Shown in pieces: positions 7,090 to 9,835 of a stretch of DNA of 9,835 nt. A program made the translations under genes and the position numbers. Numbering within the stretch: the first letter of the stretch is position 1; the number at the start of each line of letters is the position of its first letter. The notes under the pieces are model-generated. The model was given only the letters and a program-made list of their open reading frames with translations. It ran no database searches and was not told the origin of the DNA. The stretch is from the NCBI GenBank assembly GCA_002727535.1, contig PBXH01000046.1, forward strand, positions 1 to 9,835, written 5' to 3'. The stretch comes from Gammaproteobacteria bacterium (GTDB taxonomy: Bacteria > Pseudomonadota > Gammaproteobacteria > Magnimaribacterales > TMED112).

Positions 7090-8051
7090 GTAGATAATTC
7101 TAAGACTACATCTTTTGCTCTTGTCCATGGATCGCCATCAATTACTCCTTTAAGACTTTTGTCAGCAATATCAAGGTTATTGATAGACTCTTTAATTTGC
7201 TGAATTGACACTCTTTTAGCTATTGCACTGTACCATTTAATTTGGCTGTCCCAAATATTGAGCGATTTAAGATTATTATTATGCTTTAATGCATTCAAAG
7301 CCTGACAATCTCTAGATAGAATCCATATCAGAAGATTTATAGAGTTTCTATCATTACTTTTCATAGATTCAAGAATTTCAATGGCTTTTTCAGTCTCTCT
7401 TTTACTTATATGTTCAATTAGCCTTGTACTTTTTCTGATTCCATTGTCATTAAAGATGTTTAAAATTTCTTCTTCTTCGCTAAAATCAAGAACTTTTAAT
7501 ATTTCAAGATCATTAACTAATAAAGAAAAATTACCTTCATATAGATCGACTAAATTATTAATATTTTTTTCATTATTTGCTGCTTCTGGAAGGTTTGCTT
7601 TCAAGAAATCAGCTACATTTGAATTATTGGGTACCGAGCATTCAACTATATGAGAATTAGATCTAAAAATTGAAAGGACATCTTTCAAGATAATTTTTTT
7701 TGAAAGACCTTGAACCTCAATAAATACTAAATTTTGAGTAGTCGATTTAGATATTAGTTCAAATGAAGAAATTAAATCTTTATTTAAGCGATTTTTATTT
7801 AATTTTACGAAAATAATTTTCTTCTCATTGAACAAGCTATTCGATAATATTGCTTGATTGAAATTATCACTAAAATCTGAGTCCACCATATCTAGATAAA
7901 CTTTTTCCATCATTTTTAAATTTTCATTTGATAGGGCATGGTTTTTTACTTTAACTATTAGAGCTGGTTCATCACCAAATATTAAGAATTTATTGTGCAT
8001 GAAATTTTCTAAGTCTAGAAACTTATTTACATCAATATCAAAATTAGACAT
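7086..8051 (-). CDS. holA: DNA polymerase III subunit delta (clamp loader, HolA)
   Basis: Delta is the clamp-loader subunit that opens the beta sliding clamp so that it can be loaded on primed DNA. The family is poorly conserved, so the call rests on several partial matches plus context. The 321-residue protein (343 in E. coli) has the N-terminal FLIFGDEPALIVKVK (about 22-36), a central YEGNFSLLVNDLEIL (171-185), and a helical C-terminal collar region with LLIWILSRDCQAL (240-252) and a closing segment around SQIKWYSAIAKRV and DIADKSLKG. It lies directly after lptE and leuS, the order found in E. coli. Its ATG lies within the lptE 3' end (8-base overlap) and only a weak AAAGA adjoins it. In E. 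coli nadD follows; here the gene instead runs tail to tail into dacA. Confidence 0.88.
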   Translation of the reverse strand: MSNFDIDVNKFLDLENFMHNKFLIFGDEPALIVKVKNHALSNENLKMMEKVYLDMVDSDFSDNFNQAILSNSLFNEKKIIFVKLNKNRLNKDLISSFELISKSTTQNLVFIEVQGLSKKIILKDVLSIFRSNSHIVECSVPNNSNVADFLKANLPEAANNEKNINNLVDLYEGNFSLLVNDLEILKVLDFSEEEEILNIFNDNGIRKSTRLIEHISKRETEKAIEILESMKSNDRNSINLLIWILSRDCQALNALKHNNNLKSLNIWDSQIKWYSAIAKRVSIQQIKESINNLDIADKSLKGVIDGDPWTRAKDVVLELST

Positions 8052-8439
8052 TCTTTAATAGGCTATTACAAAAGTCATTCAAAATTAATTTTCTTAGTTT
8101 TTTACTCTCTTCTTCTGCCATATTGCTAGATATATAATTTGTAGTATTGATTCTTGAAGACTCCATAATCAGTATTTCGTCTGAGTCTCCAATCTGAGCA
8201 TTTAATCTAGCAGTAACTTTTGTATTAAACTCTAGTCCCTCACTAGTTATATTTTCTGCAAATTCATTTATATCTAAATCATAGAGTTTAAAATTAGCCT
8301 CAACTTTACTTAAGCATCTCTTTAAATGAAATTTATCTGAGTTTGTAAAAGTGCCATCGAAATCAATAGTGCTTTTAATTTCCTGGAAAGATGAACAGCC
8401 AGATAAAATAATTAGAAATAAAAAACTACGAATGAACAA
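8044..8439 (-). CDS. lptE: Short LptE-like LPS-assembly lipoprotein
   Basis: LptE is the outer-membrane lipoprotein that plugs the LptD barrel and helps insert lipopolysaccharide. The 131-residue product begins with a short lipoprotein signal and lipobox LSGC (Cys15 lipidated); the following Ser-Ser is compatible with outer-membrane sorting. The second half, a strand [15 protein letters not shown] (69-83), a second strand near ILIMESSRI, and a helix rich in Glu, Lys and Leu (109-129), follows the LptE layout. E. coli LptE has 193 residues; here the first half is compressed and the C-terminal tail missing. The assignment depends strongly on position between leuS and holA. The start is TTG at 8439: the frame is closed by a stop seven bases upstream and no ATG or GTG lies before the lipobox. 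It overlaps leuS by 14 bases and holA by eight. Confidence 0.75.
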   Translation of the reverse strand: MFIRSFLFLIILSGCSSFQEIKSTIDFDGTFTNSDKFHLKRCLSKVEANFKLYDLDINEFAENITSEGLEFNTKVTARLNAQIGDSDEILIMESSRINTTNYISSNMAEEESKKLRKLILNDFCNSLLKNV

Positions 8440-9835
8440 AATTAATTAATTTATTTTTTATAAAAATTACCTTAATTATATTCTTATTTTCTAAATGTCT
8501 GGCTACATTTTCATTTGTTAGCGCTATTTCTTTTGCTTTATTTTCTTCTAGATCTATTGGCATCATGACATTTGCTCTTAATTTTCCATTAACTTGAACT
8601 AGATAATTTGATTCTGAAAGATCAGCAACAAAGAATTTATCTTCGGGCCAACTTGCATTTTCAATATCTCTTTTGAGCACTTCTTTATATAGTTTCTCAC
8701 AGATATGAGGAGCTATAGGATATAAAGCTAGTAATAAAAAATCATATGTAGTTATAAGGTCTTTTTTTGAACAATTAATATTATTTTCATCAAAACGTTT
8801 GTTAATGTTATTTAGAATTTCCATGCAAGACGAAACTATAGTATTTAAATTCAGTCTTTTTTCATAATCATCATTTATTTTCTTAAATAATTTTTTGCAT
8901 TCATCTGTAAGGCTATTTTTGTTTTCTTCAAATTGTTTTTCATCAAGCGCATTAATGCTAGTTGATAAATTCCAGAGCCTTTTAAGAAATTTATGACAAC
9001 CTTCTAAGCCATTATCTGACCATTCAAGAGATTGTTCAGGTGGACTTGCAAATATCATGAATGTTCTTATTGAGTCGGCACCATACTTTTTCATATATTC
9101 TTCTGGGTCAACTGTATTGCCTTTTGATTTTGACATCTTTGCCCCATCCTTAAGAACCATCCCTTGTGTTAGAAGTTTTTTAAATGGTTCGTCTCCTTCG
9201 ACTATATTCATATCTCTTAATGCTTTAAAAAAGAAACGGGAATAAAGCAAATGAAGAATTGCATGTTCTACACCTCCTATATAAAGATCAACTGGGAGCC
9301 AATATCTTGTATTTTCATCAAAGATATCTTTATCGTTAGTTGCTGATGTATAACGCGCAAAATACCACGATGACTCCATAAAAGTATCAAATGTATCAGT
9401 TTCTCTTTCGACTCCATCACCTAATTTTTTAAATTCCTCATTTTGATGGAGAGGAGCATATTTACCATCTGCAGACACAGGCAATTCAACAGGCAATTCT
9501 TTGCTGGGCATAGCTTTACCATTTTCATAGATTATTGGAATAGGGCACCCCCAATATCTTTGTCTGCTGATACCCCAATCTCTTAATCTGTACTGATATA
9601 AAATCTTAGCTGTTTTCTCTTTTTCTAAGATCTTAGTTACTTCAGCAAAAGCTTTATCTGAATCAAGTCCATCAAACCCTTCTGAATTTACTAATTTGCC
9701 TTGCCCAGAATATGGAAGTTCTTCTTTAGAATCTATAACTCTTGTTATAGGTATTTTATATTTTTGAGCAAATTCAAAATCTCTTTCATCATGACCAGGA
9801 ACACCCATGATCGCACCTGTACCATAGTCCATTAA
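8426..9835 (-). CDS. leuS: Leucyl-tRNA synthetase, C-terminal part (5' end beyond the window)
   Basis: LeuRS is the class I synthetase that charges tRNA-Leu and edits mischarged amino acids. The frame stays open to the window edge, so about 470 residues, roughly the last 55 percent, are present and the true start lies beyond 9835. Counting from the first visible Met (9832), one sees the end of the editing domain [18 protein letters not shown] (1-18), [17 protein letters not shown] (83-99), [13 protein letters not shown] (149-161), [19 protein letters not shown] (182-200), the KMSKS loop (232-236), [17 protein letters not shown] (251-267), and the anticodon-binding and C-terminal regions ending with [13 protein letters not shown] (411-423). 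Only about four residues separate QGMVL from KMSKS, where E. coli carries a leucine-specific insert. The stop (TAG) lies inside the lptE reading frame. It is first in the leuS-lptE-holA series. Confidence 0.97.
   Translation of the reverse strand, partial: LMDYGTGAIMGVPGHDERDFEFAQKYKIPITRVIDSKEELPYSGQGKLVNSEGFDGLDSDKAFAEVTKILEKEKTAKILYQYRLRDWGISRQRYWGCPIPIIYENGKAMPSKELPVELPVSADGKYAPLHQNEEFKKLGDGVERETDTFDTFMESSWYFARYTSATNDKDIFDENTRYWLPVDLYIGGVEHAILHLLYSRFFFKALRDMNIVEGDEPFKKLLTQGMVLKDGAKMSKSKGNTVDPEEYMKKYGADSIRTFMIFASPPEQSLEWSDNGLEGCHKFLKRLWNLSTSINALDEKQFEENKNSLTDECKKLFKKINDDYEKRLNLNTIVSSCMEILNNINKRFDENNINCSKKDLITTYDFLLLALYPIAPHICEKLYKEVLKRDIENASWPEDKFFVADLSESNYLVQVNGKLRANVMMPIDLEENKAKEIALTNENVARHLENKNIIKVIFIKNKLINFVHS

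Noticed and set aside
7169..7189. Hairpin TATCAA-GGTTA-TTGATA downstream of dacA as a plus-strand terminator.
   Set aside because: The stem is short and A-T rich, no T-run follows, and it lies inside holA coding sequence.
7381..7653. Plus-strand open frame opposite holA with a hydrophobic N-terminus.
   Set aside because: The hydrophobic look follows from antisense of lysine- and glutamate-rich codons in holA; no start signal or family match.
8442..8466. Second TTAATTAA (8442-8449) and the palindrome TTTTTATAAAAA (8455-8466) at the leuS end as regulatory sites.
   Set aside because: Both lie within leuS coding sequence of extreme AT content, where such palindromes are expected by chance.
9057..9245. 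Plus-strand open frame opposite leuS.
   Set aside because: It is antisense to the highly conserved KMSKS region of LeuRS and has no independent support.

Overview
This window looks like a compact stretch of chromosome from a very AT-rich, streamlined gammaproteobacterium. A SAR86-like or similar marine lineage would fit, but that placement is inference. The evidence is the gene set and its order: leuS-lptE-holA and rsfS-rlmH-mrdA-mrdB-dacA are two halves of one cluster known from Escherichia coli and Pseudomonas, and mpl occurs mainly in beta- and gammaproteobacteria. Ten genes fill almost every base. I see no mobile element, RNA gene, CRISPR array, phage gene or defence gene.

Plus strand, 77-7089: mpl (murein tripeptide ligase), an 18-base gap holding a promoter-like TATAAT, then rsfS (ribosome silencing factor), rlmH (23S rRNA pseudouridine methyltransferase), mrdA (PBP2), mrdB (RodA), a MltB-type lytic transglycosylase and dacA (D-Ala-D-Ala carboxypeptidase). 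From rsfS onward each gene overlaps the next, so this reads as one operon. Minus strand, 7086-9835: leuS (5' part beyond the window edge), lptE and holA, again with every junction overlapping. The two strands converge at 7086-7089, where the dacA and holA stop codons interlock.

Most plus-strand genes serve wall elongation and turnover. RodA polymerises glycan, PBP2 cross-links it, DacA trims pentapeptides, the MltB-type enzyme cuts strands, and Mpl returns recovered tripeptide to UDP-MurNAc. RsfS and RlmH act on the large ribosomal subunit and sit at the head of this operon in many bacteria. The minus strand holds leucyl-tRNA synthetase, the outer-membrane LPS-assembly lipoprotein LptE and the DNA polymerase III clamp-loader subunit delta.

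I found no new system. The points worth a second look are the broken and reoriented ancestral cluster (nadD and rlpA absent, mpl next to rsfS), overlap at eight of nine gene junctions, the interlocked convergent stops, a diverged Mur motif in Mpl, a LeuRS without the long leucine-specific insert, a short LptE with a TTG start, and a non-ATG start for mrdA.
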